Part shown: positions 48,397 through 56,921 of the stretch, piece by piece
Layout of the letters: each line of letters begins with the position of its first letter
Position numbering within the stretch: position 1 is the stretch's first letter
Source of the DNA: Lentzea kentuckyensis
Lineage (GTDB): Bacteria > Actinomycetota > Actinomycetes > Mycobacteriales > Pseudonocardiaceae
Direction of reading: 5' to 3'
Length of the DNA: 64,000 nucleotides
NCBI RefSeq assembly: GCF_002150765.1
Contig: NZ_MUYM01000064.1
Coordinates: forward strand, 287-64,286
Notes under the pieces: model-generated
Databases searched by the model: none
What the model was told of the DNA's origin: nothing
The model's input: the letters and a program-made list of their open reading frames with translations, nothing else
Translations under genes and position numbers: made by a program

Positions 48397-48435
48397 GGCT
48401 GCACTTCCTTCCGAGCTATGTCCTGTATCACTTTT

Positions 48436-48465
48436 ACGATGCAGGTCAGCCCGGTTGAGCGTCAA
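48436..48465 (-). promoter_or_regulatory. Candidate promoter for the DUF5988-like gene
   Basis: On the minus strand TTGACG (48460-48465) is separated by 18 nt from CATCGT (48436-48441), about 40 nt before the start codon. The -35 match is good and the -10 is weak. It lies in the 135-bp gap after the ABC exporter gene. Confidence 0.3.
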
Positions 48466-48531
48466 TGGAACTCCGCCGCAATTGGGAAGTTGCCTAGAAA
48501 TGGGGCGGAAGAGTGCCTTCCTGAAGATTGT

Positions 48532-50421
48532 TCAGATTGAGGAGTACAGCCGGGCGTAGAAGCCGTTGGCCGCCATCAGTTCGTCGTGCGTCCCGCGTTC
48601 CACGACGGCTCCCTGATCCATCACCACGATGAGGTCGGCGCCCCGGATCGTGGACAGCCGGTGCGCGATGACGAAGCTCGTCCGGCCCGCCCGCAGCGAC
48701 GTCATGGCTTGCTGGATCAGGACTTCCGTGCGGGTGTCGACCGACGACGTGGCCTCGTCCAGCAGCAGGATCGCCGGCTGGGCGAGGAACGCGCGGGCCA
48801 GCGTGATCAGCTGCCGTTCGCCCGCGGACAGGCCGCCGTGCTCCTCGTCGAGCACGGTGTCGTAGCCGTCGGGCAGCGAGCGCACGAACCGGTCGACGCA
48901 CATCGCCTGCGCCGCCTCGACGATCTCCTCGCGGGTCGCGCCGGGCCGTCCGTAGGCGATGTTGTCGGCGATCGTGCCCTCGAACAGCCAGGTGTCCTGC
49001 GAAACCAGCCCGATGGCGGATCTGAGGTCCTCGCGGGTCATCGACGTGATGTCCGTGCCGTCCAACAGGATCCGGCCGCCGTCGAGCTCGTGGAACCGCA
49101 GCAGCAGGTTGCCCAGCGTCGTCTTGCCGGCACCGGTCGGTCCGACGATCGCGACGAGCTGACCGGGTTTCGCGGTGAGCGACAGGTCGTCGATCAACGG
49201 CTTCTCCGGCAGGTACCGGAAGGAGACGCGCGAGAACTCGACGTGGCCGCGCACCGGGGAGACCTTCGCCGGTGTAGCGGGCGGGGCCGACTGCTCCGGC
49301 TCGTCCAGCAGCTCGAACACCCGCTCGGCGGACGCGATGCCGGACTGCAGCTGGCCGGAGAAGTTCGCGACGTCGATGATCGGCTGGGAGAACATGTCCG
49401 AGTACTGGATGAAGGCCTGCACGTCACCGATCGACACCGAACCGGAAGCCACGCGCAGCGCACCGACGACGGCGACGAGCACGTAGTTGAGGTCGGTGAC
49501 GAACCGGATGGCGGGCCCGATCAGGCCGGAGATCGCCTGCGCGGCCGACGACGACCGGTACATGGCCTCGTTGCGCTCGGCGAACTCCCGCGCGGCCTCC
49601 TCCTGGCGGCCGAACGCGGTGATCAGCGCGTGCCCGCTGTACATCTCCTCGACGTGCGCGTTCAACGCGCCGGTCGACTGCCATTGCCGCGCGAACTTCG
49701 GCGCGGCCCGTTTGGCGATCCATGCGGCGAGCACCAGCGCGGCGGGCACGCAGATCAGCACCAGCAGGGCGAGTTCGACCGAGATCACCAGCATGATCAC
49801 CAGCACCCCGAACACGCTGACGACTGCGGTGGACATCTGGCCGATCGAGAGCTGCAGGGTTCGTTGCAGGTTGTCGACGTCGTTGGTGACACGGGACAAC
49901 ACCTCGCCGCGCGGGTTGCGGTCGAAGTAGGACAACGGAATCCGGGTCAGCTTCGCGTCGATCTCCTCGCGCAGCTTGTACATCGCGTGCTGCACCACGC
50001 TCGTGACGATCCGCCCCTGCACGAGCAGGCTGAGTGAGCCGAGGAGGTAGAGACCGAGGACGAGCACCAGCAACTGGCCCAGCGCGGGGAAGTCGACGCC
50101 TTGGCCGGGGACGATGTGGACGGTGCTGACAACGTTGGCGAGGGTGTCCTTGCCCTGTTCGCGCAGCTGGGCCAGGACCTCCTCCTGGCTCGCTCCCGCG
50201 GGCAGGCCGCGGCTGACCAGACCGGCGACGATGAGATCGGTGGCGCGGCCGAGGAGAATCGGGCCCAGCACGTTGAGCCCGATCGTCGCGACCGCGAGCG
50301 ATCCGATGACGACGAGCTTCCTCCGGTAGGGCAACAACAACCCGAACAGTCGTTTGGTGGCACCGGGCTTTCCGGGCTCTTCGACGGCCACGGTGACTTC
50401 GGGATCGGCGTGCAGCGTCAT
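48532..50421 (-). CDS. ABC exporter subunit with consensus ATP site (TM-NBD half transporter)
   Basis: A 629-aa half transporter: N-terminal membrane domain with about six hydrophobic segments, then a nucleotide-binding domain. Walker A GPTGAGKTT is at residues 427-435, the signature is the non-standard LSAGERQ, Walker B LLLDEATSS has the catalytic Glu, and the switch His is present (IAHRLST). The start ATG overlaps the stop of the upstream exporter gene (ATGA), so the pair is translationally coupled and very likely forms a heterodimer. Position next to a polyketide cluster suggests export of the product, possibly giving self-resistance. The in-frame open region upstream of 50421 belongs to the other gene's antisense space and is not coding. 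Confidence 0.93.
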   Translation of the reverse strand: MTLHADPEVTVAVEEPGKPGATKRLFGLLLPYRRKLVVIGSLAVATIGLNVLGPILLGRATDLIVAGLVSRGLPAGASQEEVLAQLREQGKDTLANVVSTVHIVPGQGVDFPALGQLLVLVLGLYLLGSLSLLVQGRIVTSVVQHAMYKLREEIDAKLTRIPLSYFDRNPRGEVLSRVTNDVDNLQRTLQLSIGQMSTAVVSVFGVLVIMLVISVELALLVLICVPAALVLAAWIAKRAAPKFARQWQSTGALNAHVEEMYSGHALITAFGRQEEAAREFAERNEAMYRSSSAAQAISGLIGPAIRFVTDLNYVLVAVVGALRVASGSVSIGDVQAFIQYSDMFSQPIIDVANFSGQLQSGIASAERVFELLDEPEQSAPPATPAKVSPVRGHVEFSRVSFRYLPEKPLIDDLSLTAKPGQLVAIVGPTGAGKTTLGNLLLRFHELDGGRILLDGTDITSMTREDLRSAIGLVSQDTWLFEGTIADNIAYGRPGATREEIVEAAQAMCVDRFVRSLPDGYDTVLDEEHGGLSAGERQLITLARAFLAQPAILLLDEATSSVDTRTEVLIQQAMTSLRAGRTSFVIAHRLSTIRGADLIVVMDQGAVVERGTHDELMAANGFYARLYSSI

Positions 50422-52145
50422 CGGGCGGTCCCTTGCACAGGTTGGGAGAGAGCGATTCCGCGGTAGGTCTCGTTGGTGGCGATCAGCTCGGCATGCGTGC
50501 CGGAGCCGGTGACCCGGCCGCCCTCCAGCACCACGACCCGCGACGCGGCCTCCGCGGTGCTGATCCGCTGGGTCGCCACCAGGACTGTGGCGTTGTGCAG
50601 TTCGCGGGCCAGCGCGCCGCGCAGGCGTGCCTCGGTGGCCGCGTCGAGCGCGGAGAAGCAGTCGTCGAGCAGGTAGATCTCGGGTCCGCGCACCAGCGTC
50701 CGCGCGATCGCGAGTCGTTGCCGCTGCCCTCCCGAGACGTTCGAGCCGCCCTGCGTGATCGGCCCGTCGAGCCCGAGCGGCCGTACGAACTCGGCGGCCT
50801 GCGCGATCTCCAGCGCGTGCCACAGCTCGTCGTCGGTCGCGTCCGCCTTGCCGTACCGGAGGTTCGACGCGATCGTGCCGCTGAACAGGTGTGCCTTCTG
50901 CGGCACGTACCCGACGACCTCGTGCAGCACCACCGGGTCCAGCTCGCGGATGTCGACCCCGTTGATCCTCACCTGGCCTCCGGTCACGTCGTGGAGCCGT
51001 GCGGCCAGGGACAGCAGCGTCGACTTGCCGCTGCCGGTGCTGCCGAGAATCGCGACGACATCGCCCGGCCGGGCCAGCACGGAGACGTCGCGCAGCACCG
51101 GGTTCTCGGCTCCGGGATAGCCGAACGTGGCGTCGCGCAGCTCCAGGTGGCCTCGCTCGGGCATCCGCGTGACGGGGTTCTTCGGTGTGGTGATGCTGGA
51201 TTCCGTCCGCAGCACCTCGTCCACGCGTGCCGCCGAGACCGTGGCGCGCGGGGCGTCGGTGAACACGAGCATCGCCATGATCACCGCGAAGATGATCAGC
51301 ATCACGTACGACAGCAGCGCCAGGAGCGAGCCGAGTTGCATGGAGCCCGCGTCGATGCGCCGGCCGGAGAACCAGACGATCGCCACGACCAGCACGTTCA
51401 TCACGGCCATGAGCACCACGGGGATCGTCGCCATGATCCGCCCGACCCGCAGACTGGTGCCGAGGAGGTCGCGGTTGGTCGCGTCGAACCGGCCGCGCTC
51501 GTGCGGGTCGCGGACGAACGCCCGGATCACCCGGACCCCGGTGATCCGCTCGCGCAGCAGATGGTTGACGCGGTCCAGTTGGCTCTGCATGGCAGCGTAG
51601 AACGGGGAAAGGCGGTGCAGCATCAGGATCAGGCCGATGATCACCACGATGACGAGCGCGACGACGATCGTGGACACCGGCACGTCCTGGACGAGCGCCA
51701 GCGCGATACCGCCGGCGCACATGATGATCGCGGACACGGCCACGTCGGCGGTGGTCAGGACGACGTTCTGGACCTGCTGGACGTCGTTGACGGTTCTGGT
51801 GATCAGCGACGGCGCGCCGAGCCGGTCGACCTCACGCGCCGAGAGGCTCATGACCCTTCCGAACACCTTGGCCCGCAGATCCCGGCCGAGGCCAGCCGAC
51901 ATCCGCGCGCTCAACAGCATCGCGCCGCTCACCGTCAGCAGCTGCACCGCCGCGACGCCGAGCATGATGAACCCGGTGCGCCAGATGTAACCCGCGTCGC
52001 CGCGCAGGACCCCGTTGTCGATGATCTGCGCGTTGAGCGTGGGCAGCAGCAGGGTCGCGGTCGTCTGGACCAGCTGCAGCACCACCAGGAGCAGCGCCGT
52101 CCCCCGGTACGGCCGGAGGTGGTGGTTCAGAAATCCAATGAGCAC
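50418..52145 (-). CDS. ABC exporter subunit with degenerate ATP site (TM-NBD half transporter)
   Basis: About 575 aa, six hydrophobic segments then an NBD. Walker A GSTGSGKST is at residues 368-376 and the signature VSGGQRQ is canonical. Walker B ends LLDDCFSALD, with Asp in place of the catalytic Glu, and the switch position reads VATQRIST, with Gln in place of His. This is the degenerate-site partner typical of heterodimeric multidrug exporters; the other subunit supplies the altered LSAGE signature. The GTG at 52145 (VLIGFLNHHLRPYR) was chosen because it gives normal family length; no strong Shine-Dalgarno precedes it, so the start is uncertain. The open frame runs on to 52325 but overlaps the divergent intergenic region. 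Confidence 0.9.
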   Translation of the reverse strand: MLIGFLNHHLRPYRGTALLLVVLQLVQTTATLLLPTLNAQIIDNGVLRGDAGYIWRTGFIMLGVAAVQLLTVSGAMLLSARMSAGLGRDLRAKVFGRVMSLSAREVDRLGAPSLITRTVNDVQQVQNVVLTTADVAVSAIIMCAGGIALALVQDVPVSTIVVALVIVVIIGLILMLHRLSPFYAAMQSQLDRVNHLLRERITGVRVIRAFVRDPHERGRFDATNRDLLGTSLRVGRIMATIPVVLMAVMNVLVVAIVWFSGRRIDAGSMQLGSLLALLSYVMLIIFAVIMAMLVFTDAPRATVSAARVDEVLRTESSITTPKNPVTRMPERGHLELRDATFGYPGAENPVLRDVSVLARPGDVVAILGSTGSGKSTLLSLAARLHDVTGGQVRINGVDIRELDPVVLHEVVGYVPQKAHLFSGTIASNLRYGKADATDDELWHALEIAQAAEFVRPLGLDGPITQGGSNVSGGQRQRLAIARTLVRGPEIYLLDDCFSALDAATEARLRGALARELHNATVLVATQRISTAEAASRVVVLEGGRVTGSGTHAELIATNETYRGIALSQPVQGTAR

Positions 52146-52385
52146 GCCGGCCAGCAGAGCACAGCGGAAGTTCGGGTTTTTACTAGACTTGTGTGCCTCT
52201 TCTCGCGGAGTTTTCCTAACGGTGGCCGTCCTATCATGTGTCTCATGGATGACAGCTACCGCGCCGTGCTGGTCGAGGTTCGCAAGGCCAGGTGATCTGC
52301 GAGCTGCCCGGCACAGTGCTTTCACCGTGCTGGGACTCGATCATTCGTAGTGTGTTTTCGGGTGGAGGGCGAAAGAGGAAGCCGG

Positions 52386-52868
52386 ATGGTCGAACAGCTG
52401 TCTCCCGGCAAGCACATCGCGATCCTGGACCACCCGGCGAACGGGAGACCACTTCCCACCCTGGCGGTCGTCGAGGAGTTCGCCCGGCTCGGCTTCCGCG
52501 TCACTTACGTCACCACTGCCGAGATCGCGTCGAGGTTCGTTCTGCTCGGGACGACCGCGGATGCCTGGACCGTCGTCGGCATTCTGGACGAGGGTGCGGA
52601 GCCGGTCGCGACCATGCGCGGCTACTTCTCCGAGGATCGGCCGGATCTGGTCGTCTATCGGACCAACGCCCAGAAGACCGCGGCCGGAGTGCTGGAGACC
52701 TGGCGGGTTCCGGCAGTGCGGATGATCGCCGGACCGGGCGGGACGGAGGCCGCGGCCTTCAGCGGCCTGTTCGACGTCCGCGTCCGCGACTTCCTGGCTC
52801 GGCACGGTCTTTCGCTGGTGCCGCACGACAGCAGCCTGGACTCGTACGTTCAGGAATCCGGCAGGTAG
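52386..52868 (+). CDS. Stand-alone N-terminal half of a macrolide-type glycosyltransferase
   Basis: A 160-aa protein whose sequence (HIAILDHPANGRPLPTLAVV, then VEEFARLGFRVTYVTT) matches the acceptor-binding N-domain of GT1 macrolide glycosyltransferases such as OleD. Family members are about 400 aa; here the protein ends where the interdomain linker should begin, and no C-terminal (sugar-nucleotide) half follows in any frame before the next gene. The histidine that acts as base in the family (AHGHVNP) is Asn here (ANGRPLP). GAGGAAG precedes the ATG at a normal distance, so it appears translated. It is divergent from the ABC exporter. It may be a relic, or a protein that binds the polyketide without glycosylating it. 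The 240-bp gap at 52146-52385 presumably holds divergent promoters; none could be assigned with confidence. Confidence 0.75.
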   Translation: MVEQLSPGKHIAILDHPANGRPLPTLAVVEEFARLGFRVTYVTTAEIASRFVLLGTTADAWTVVGILDEGAEPVATMRGYFSEDRPDLVVYRTNAQKTAAGVLETWRVPAVRMIAGPGGTEAAAFSGLFDVRVRDFLARHGLSLVPHDSSLDSYVQESGR

Positions 52869-52936
52869 GGACCTCCGGGGTCAGGCCGGTCGGCAGATCG
52901 TCGCCGCCGGCCAGAGCCCGGCCGAACCAGCGCCGA

Positions 52937-53389
52937 TCAGACACCCTGCTGGGTGGCGAGCACCCGCCGGGCGGTCGCCACCACCGCGTGGACCGAGGGG
53001 AGCACGAGCTTCGGTCCTGGTTCGCGGATCCATCGCGAGTTCGTGCCGGGGGCCGGAACCGCGGTGTGGGTACCGGTGTGCCGGACGCCGGGCAGGTCGG
53101 CCACCAGGCCGGTGATCACGCCTGGTGGCGCCGTCGGGATGAGGAAGGTCCAGTCGGTGTCGTCGGGATTCGCGATGACGGGGCCGGCGAGCATGGCGAT
53201 GCCCAGCTGGGCCTGGACCCTGGTGGCCAGGGGAGCGGGCATGGTGATCGCGTCGAGGGTTCCGCCCAGCGCGATGGTGACCTGCCGCTCGGTGATCGAG
53301 ATGTTCACCGGCCAGCCGAACCGTTCCTCGTAGTACGTGCGGGCGGCCGTGAGGTCCACAAGCCATTGGGCTAATTCGGATGTCGTCAT
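52937..53389 (-). CDS. Hypothetical protein, 150 aa
   Basis: Not firmly recognised. It starts MTTSELAQWLVDLTAARTYY and continues with EERFGWPVNI, DAITMPAPLA, IAMLAGPVIANPDDTDWTFL and VVATARRVLA. There is no signal peptide or membrane span. The middle (a TMPA segment, then AGPVI-P-D-WTFL) recalls short actinobacterial proteins sometimes labelled as primase/polymerase N-domain-like; that is a weak impression only, and a VOC fold suggested by the ARTYYEERFGW stretch is not borne out further along. AGGTG lies shortly before the ATG. It is convergent with the half-glycosyltransferase gene and divergent from the conservon. Confidence 0.7.
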   Translation of the reverse strand: MTTSELAQWLVDLTAARTYYEERFGWPVNISITERQVTIALGGTLDAITMPAPLATRVQAQLGIAMLAGPVIANPDDTDWTFLIPTAPPGVITGLVADLPGVRHTGTHTAVPAPGTNSRWIREPGPKLVLPSVHAVVATARRVLATQQGV

Positions 53390-53803
53390 TTTTCACACCT
53401 GCCGGGTCGCAGCGATGTCACCTGTAGGTATAAGCGACGGCGCCCGGTGATGGCGAAACTGGCCGGTAAAGAATTTCGCACCGGTCCGGCCGTGCTTCGG
53501 TGAAGAGTCGCGGAGGGCGGGAAACGCGGGCGATCGGGCCGTCGTGACCTGCGTTTTACATCCTTCACATGCTGTTAACTCCCGCTGTTGTCACCGACAG
53601 TGGTGGCGCGATCGCCGTCACCTGCGACTACGTCAGCCAGGCGGCTTCCGCGATCGCGCGGGGTGACAGAAGGCGCTGTTGCTCGCCCGTTCGTCGTATT
53701 GACACTGTTTTGGGCCTCCTGCGACGTTATCGGCTGCCTGGGCGGGATCAATGGTCGGGGATCTTTTGTGAGGCGACTGTCGATTCCACAATCGGAGGAC
53801 GCT
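53390..53803. other. 414-bp divergent intergenic region
   Basis: Separates the 150-aa hypothetical gene from the conservon. A TTATAC hexamer on the minus strand about 40 bp before the hypothetical gene could be a -10 element. A forward promoter candidate at 53699-53728 is listed separately. The conservon frame is open back to 53588, but no ribosome site supports starts before 53768. No RNA gene or repeat was recognised. Confidence 0.5.
53699..53728 (+). promoter_or_regulatory. Candidate promoter for the conservon operon
   Basis: A perfect TTGACA (53699-53704) is followed 18 nt later by GACGTT (53723-53728), leaving a leader of about 70 nt to the cvnA start. The -10 is only loosely like actinomycete vegetative promoters. 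Confidence 0.35.
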
Positions 53804-56083
53804 GTGAGCAGACGTCGTGAGTCAGCGTCCGAGATCGGCGCACGCGTCGAATCGACTCGGCTCATCGAACGGTTGATCGCGCCGCGCACCATCCGCCATC
53901 GGCTCACCCAGATCCTTCTGGTGTCGTTGGCGCTCGTGCTGGCCCTGCTCGGCGTGACCATCGCCGGGCAGTTCGCCGACCACTCCGCCGCCAACGGCAC
54001 GCAGAAGGCGGTGTCACTCGCGCTGACCGTGCAGGACGCGGCACATGAACTGCAACGCGAGCGCGGGCTCACCAACGGCATGCTCGGCGGCGAGAACCGC
54101 TACGCCGCGACGATGGGCCCGCAGCGGCTGGCCACGGACAAAGCGTTGGAAACGTTGACCAATGCCGTCGCGGACGACAGCACGCCCGGCGCGCCGACGG
54201 TGCGCGCCGCGCTCGACCGGCTCGGCGCGTTGATCACGACCAGGCAGAACGTGGACGCGAGCCGTGCCGACCGAGCCGCCACGTTCCAGTGGTACACCAG
54301 CGGAATCGCCGCGCTGAACGAAGCCGAACCAGGTCTGGACCAGGCGTACGACCCGGACCTCCGGCGCGGTCTGCGGGCGCTCGGCGCACTCGGAGCTGCC
54401 AAGGAAGCCACCGCGCAGGAACGCGGATTCCTCAACGGTGTCTTCGCCGCGGGCCGGTTCGGCGCGGGCGAGTACGTCCGCTTCACCGAGATCCGCGCGG
54501 CCAGGCAGGTCGGGCTAGCGGCGTTCCGGCACGACGCCACCGCGACCAGACGGGCCCAGCTGGACGACGGCCTGAAGACCGAGGCCGCGACGAGGGCCGC
54601 CGACTCCGAAACGCTGGCGGTCGCCTCCGCGCAGGGCCCGATCGCCGAGCGCGTCGACCCGGTCGAGTGGTGGGAGCAGATGACGTCGGTCGTCGACCAG
54701 ATGAGGGACGTCCAACGCGCTGCGGGCGAGGATCTCCGGCAGCGGGCGGTGGAACTGCGCGACGACGCGACCGTCGCGTTGATCGTGTCCCTGGTCCTGG
54801 CCGTTCTCGCGGTCGGTCTCGAGGTGGCGTTGGTGGTCCGCTGTCTGCGGTCGATCGTCCGGCCGCTGGCCACGCTCGCCACGGAAGCGCACGACATCGC
54901 CGCCCGGCGCCTGCCGAACTCGGTGGCCGCATGGCAGTCGCCGGATGCGAACGCGCCCGCTCCGCCGGAGCCGGTGCGCACACCGGCTCGCGCGGGCGAG
55001 GAGATCGCGTCGGTCGCGCGTGCGTTGGACCGGGTCCAGAGCACGGCGTTCGAGCTGGCCAGCGAGCAGGCTCTGGTGCGCCGCAACACCACCGAGTCGC
55101 TGGCCAACCTGGGCAGGCGCAACCAGAACCTGGTGCGCCGCCAGCTCGGCTTCATCAGCGAGTTCGAACGCGACGAGCTCGACCCCGCGGCGCTCGCGAA
55201 GCTCTTCGAACTGGACCACCTCGCCACCCGCATGCGCCGCAACGCCGAGAGCCTGCTCGTCCTCGTCGGCGAGCAGAGCCCGCGACGCTGGACCGAACCA
55301 CTCGCCATCACCGACGTCATCCGCGCCGGTCTGTCCGAAGTGGAGGATTACCGGCGGGTCGCGCTGCGCCGCGTCGAGAACGTGCTCGTGACCGGTGCGG
55401 TCGTCAGCGAGCTGGCACACCTGCTGGCCGAGCTGATCGAGAACGCCCTCGCCTTCTCCCCTCCGGACGTCGACGTGGAGATCCACGGCGGGAGCGTCGG
55501 CACCAGGTACATGCTCGCCGTGGTCGACCACGGCGTGGGCATGTCGGCGGAGCAACTGGCCAGGGCCAACGCCAGGCTGCGCGGCGAGGAGGACTTCATC
55601 GTCGCGCCGACCCGGTTCCTCGGCCACTACGTGGTGGGCAGGCTGGCCGAACGGCTGGGCGTCGAGGTCGAGTTGATCGCGGCACCGGTCAGCGGAATCG
55701 TCGCCCGCGTCCTGCTCCCGGCGGAGATCCTCGCGGACGCGGCGGCCGTCGCACCCGCCGTCGCACCGCCGGAGACACCGGCCGCTCGCACCGGGGAGAT
55801 CAGGTGGCCGGTGGCCGAAGCGGACGTCCCCGTGACGAACGGAACCGCGACCGCGGTGCTGCGCCGGCCACACCGTGTCGAGGCACCCGAACCCAGCCAG
55901 ACCACCCGCAACGGCCTGGTGAAACGCAATCCCGGGAACCGGACCGGCGTGGTCAGGCCGAGCCCGCCGCGTCCGGCCCCCACCGCGGTGGCCGGCCGGT
56001 CGCCGGAAGAGGTCCGCGCGATGCTGACCCGGTTCCGCTCGGCGCATCAGCGTGGCGCCGACGAGAAGGAGGAGTCCCTGTGA
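53804..56083 (+). CDS. cvnA: Conservon sensor histidine-kinase-like protein CvnA
   Basis: A 759-aa membrane sensor. A transmembrane segment (about residues 35-56) is followed by an extracellular region with the NIT-type pattern HELQRERGLTNGML, a second transmembrane segment (about 322-345), a HAMP-like stretch, and a C-terminal HATPase domain (ELIENALAFSPP, then DHGVGMS). The C-tail is Pro/Arg-rich and probably disordered. The GTG at 53804 was chosen because GGAGG (53794-53798) sits 5 nt upstream; GTG 53768 is an in-frame alternative. CvnA proteins are thought to work with the three proteins that follow as a membrane-associated GTPase signalling complex. Its ligand is unknown. Confidence 0.92.
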   Translation: MSRRRESASEIGARVESTRLIERLIAPRTIRHRLTQILLVSLALVLALLGVTIAGQFADHSAANGTQKAVSLALTVQDAAHELQRERGLTNGMLGGENRYAATMGPQRLATDKALETLTNAVADDSTPGAPTVRAALDRLGALITTRQNVDASRADRAATFQWYTSGIAALNEAEPGLDQAYDPDLRRGLRALGALGAAKEATAQERGFLNGVFAAGRFGAGEYVRFTEIRAARQVGLAAFRHDATATRRAQLDDGLKTEAATRAADSETLAVASAQGPIAERVDPVEWWEQMTSVVDQMRDVQRAAGEDLRQRAVELRDDATVALIVSLVLAVLAVGLEVALVVRCLRSIVRPLATLATEAHDIAARRLPNSVAAWQSPDANAPAPPEPVRTPARAGEEIASVARALDRVQSTAFELASEQALVRRNTTESLANLGRRNQNLVRRQLGFISEFERDELDPAALAKLFELDHLATRMRRNAESLLVLVGEQSPRRWTEPLAITDVIRAGLSEVEDYRRVALRRVENVLVTGAVVSELAHLLAELIENALAFSPPDVDVEIHGGSVGTRYMLAVVDHGVGMSAEQLARANARLRGEEDFIVAPTRFLGHYVVGRLAERLGVEVELIAAPVSGIVARVLLPAEILADAAAVAPAVAPPETPAARTGEIRWPVAEADVPVTNGTATAVLRRPHRVEAPEPSQTTRNGLVKRNPGNRTGVVRPSPPRPAPTAVAGRSPEEVRAMLTRFRSAHQRGADEKEESL

Positions 56084-56508
56084 CGGTCGACGTTCGGCAG
56101 AAGGATCCGCAGGCGTTCAACTGGATGATGGCGAACTTCGTGCGGAGCACCGACGGGGTGCGCGACGCCGTCGCGGTGTCCTCCGACGGGCTGCTGATCG
56201 CCATGTCCGAGGGGCTGAACCGGGAGGCGGCCGACCGGCTGGCCGCGATCGTCGCCGGGCTGGCCGGCCTGTCACGCAGCGCCGCGCGCAGCTACGACTT
56301 CGACGGCCTGAAGCTCATCATGATCGAGATGCGGAAGGGCTTCCTGCTGGTGTCGGCGATCGCGGACGGCAGCTGCGTCGGCGTGATCGCGGACGACTCC
56401 TGCGACGTCGGCCTGGTCGGCTACGAGATCGCGGTGCTCGCCGACCGGGCCGGCATGCTGCTCAACCCGGCGCTGATCGCGGAACTGAGAGAAACCCTGC
56501 GGCGATGA
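56080..56508 (+). CDS. cvnB: Roadblock/LC7-domain protein CvnB
   Basis: A 142-aa single-domain roadblock/LC7 protein (QAFNWMMANFVRSTDGVRDA, then VSSDGLLIAMSEG), of the family that acts as activator or scaffold for the partner small GTPase. Its GTG start overlaps the cvnA stop (GTGA) and its stop overlaps the next start (ATGA). GGAGG lies just upstream. Confidence 0.94.
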   Translation: MTVDVRQKDPQAFNWMMANFVRSTDGVRDAVAVSSDGLLIAMSEGLNREAADRLAAIVAGLAGLSRSAARSYDFDGLKLIMIEMRKGFLLVSAIADGSCVGVIADDSCDVGLVGYEIAVLADRAGMLLNPALIAELRETLRR

Positions 56509-56921
56509 ACATCGAGGACCCGCACCGCCTGCCATCGCCCTGGTTCGAGCCCGCGACCGACTCACCGCCCGACCCGCGCGGGACCGTGGAGTCCGAAGTG
56601 GACGAACTGGTCGTGCGGCCGTTCGTCGTCACCGGCGGCCGGACCCGGCCGCTGTGTGCGGACCTGCGGCTCGAGACGCTGGTACAGGCACCACCGGCCG
56701 CCTTGTCCGCGCCATTGTGGTTCGAGGAACACGCGATCGTCCGGCTCTGCCAGCGGCCGCGATCGACCGCGGAGATCGCGTCGGCGCTGGGGGTGCCGAT
56801 CGGGGTCGCCCGAGTGGTCATCGGTGACCTCGCCGCGGCCAGGCACGTGTCGATCACTGAGTCCGGCGAGCTGCCGCTCGCCACCATCGAAAGGATGCGC
56901 GACCTTGTCCGGGCGCTCTGA
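56505..56921 (+). CDS. cvnC: DUF742 protein CvnC
   Basis: A 138-aa DUF742 protein. VVRPFVVTGGRTRP in the first half and a winged-helix-like C-half (PRSTAEIASALGVPIGVARV, then VIGDLAA) are the hallmarks of CvnC. It is presumed to be an adaptor in the conservon complex. Its 3' end overlaps the 5' end of the GTPase gene. Confidence 0.93.
   Translation: MNIEDPHRLPSPWFEPATDSPPDPRGTVESEVDELVVRPFVVTGGRTRPLCADLRLETLVQAPPAALSAPLWFEEHAIVRLCQRPRSTAEIASALGVPIGVARVVIGDLAAARHVSITESGELPLATIERMRDLVRAL

Noticed and set aside
48004-48540. A 178-aa plus-strand open frame
   Set aside because: It runs across the 59-nt hairpin and antisense to the DUF5988-like gene, with no ribosome site or family resemblance.
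52245-52295. A 16-codon ORF (MDDSYRAVLVEVRKAR) in the divergent promoter region
   Set aside because: No ribosome site and no neighbour it could lead into by attenuation; too short to support.
53588-53803. N-terminal extension of cvnA
   Set aside because: The extra residues are low-complexity and lack a ribosome site, whereas the GTG at 53804 has GGAGG at the right distance and leads directly to the conserved region.
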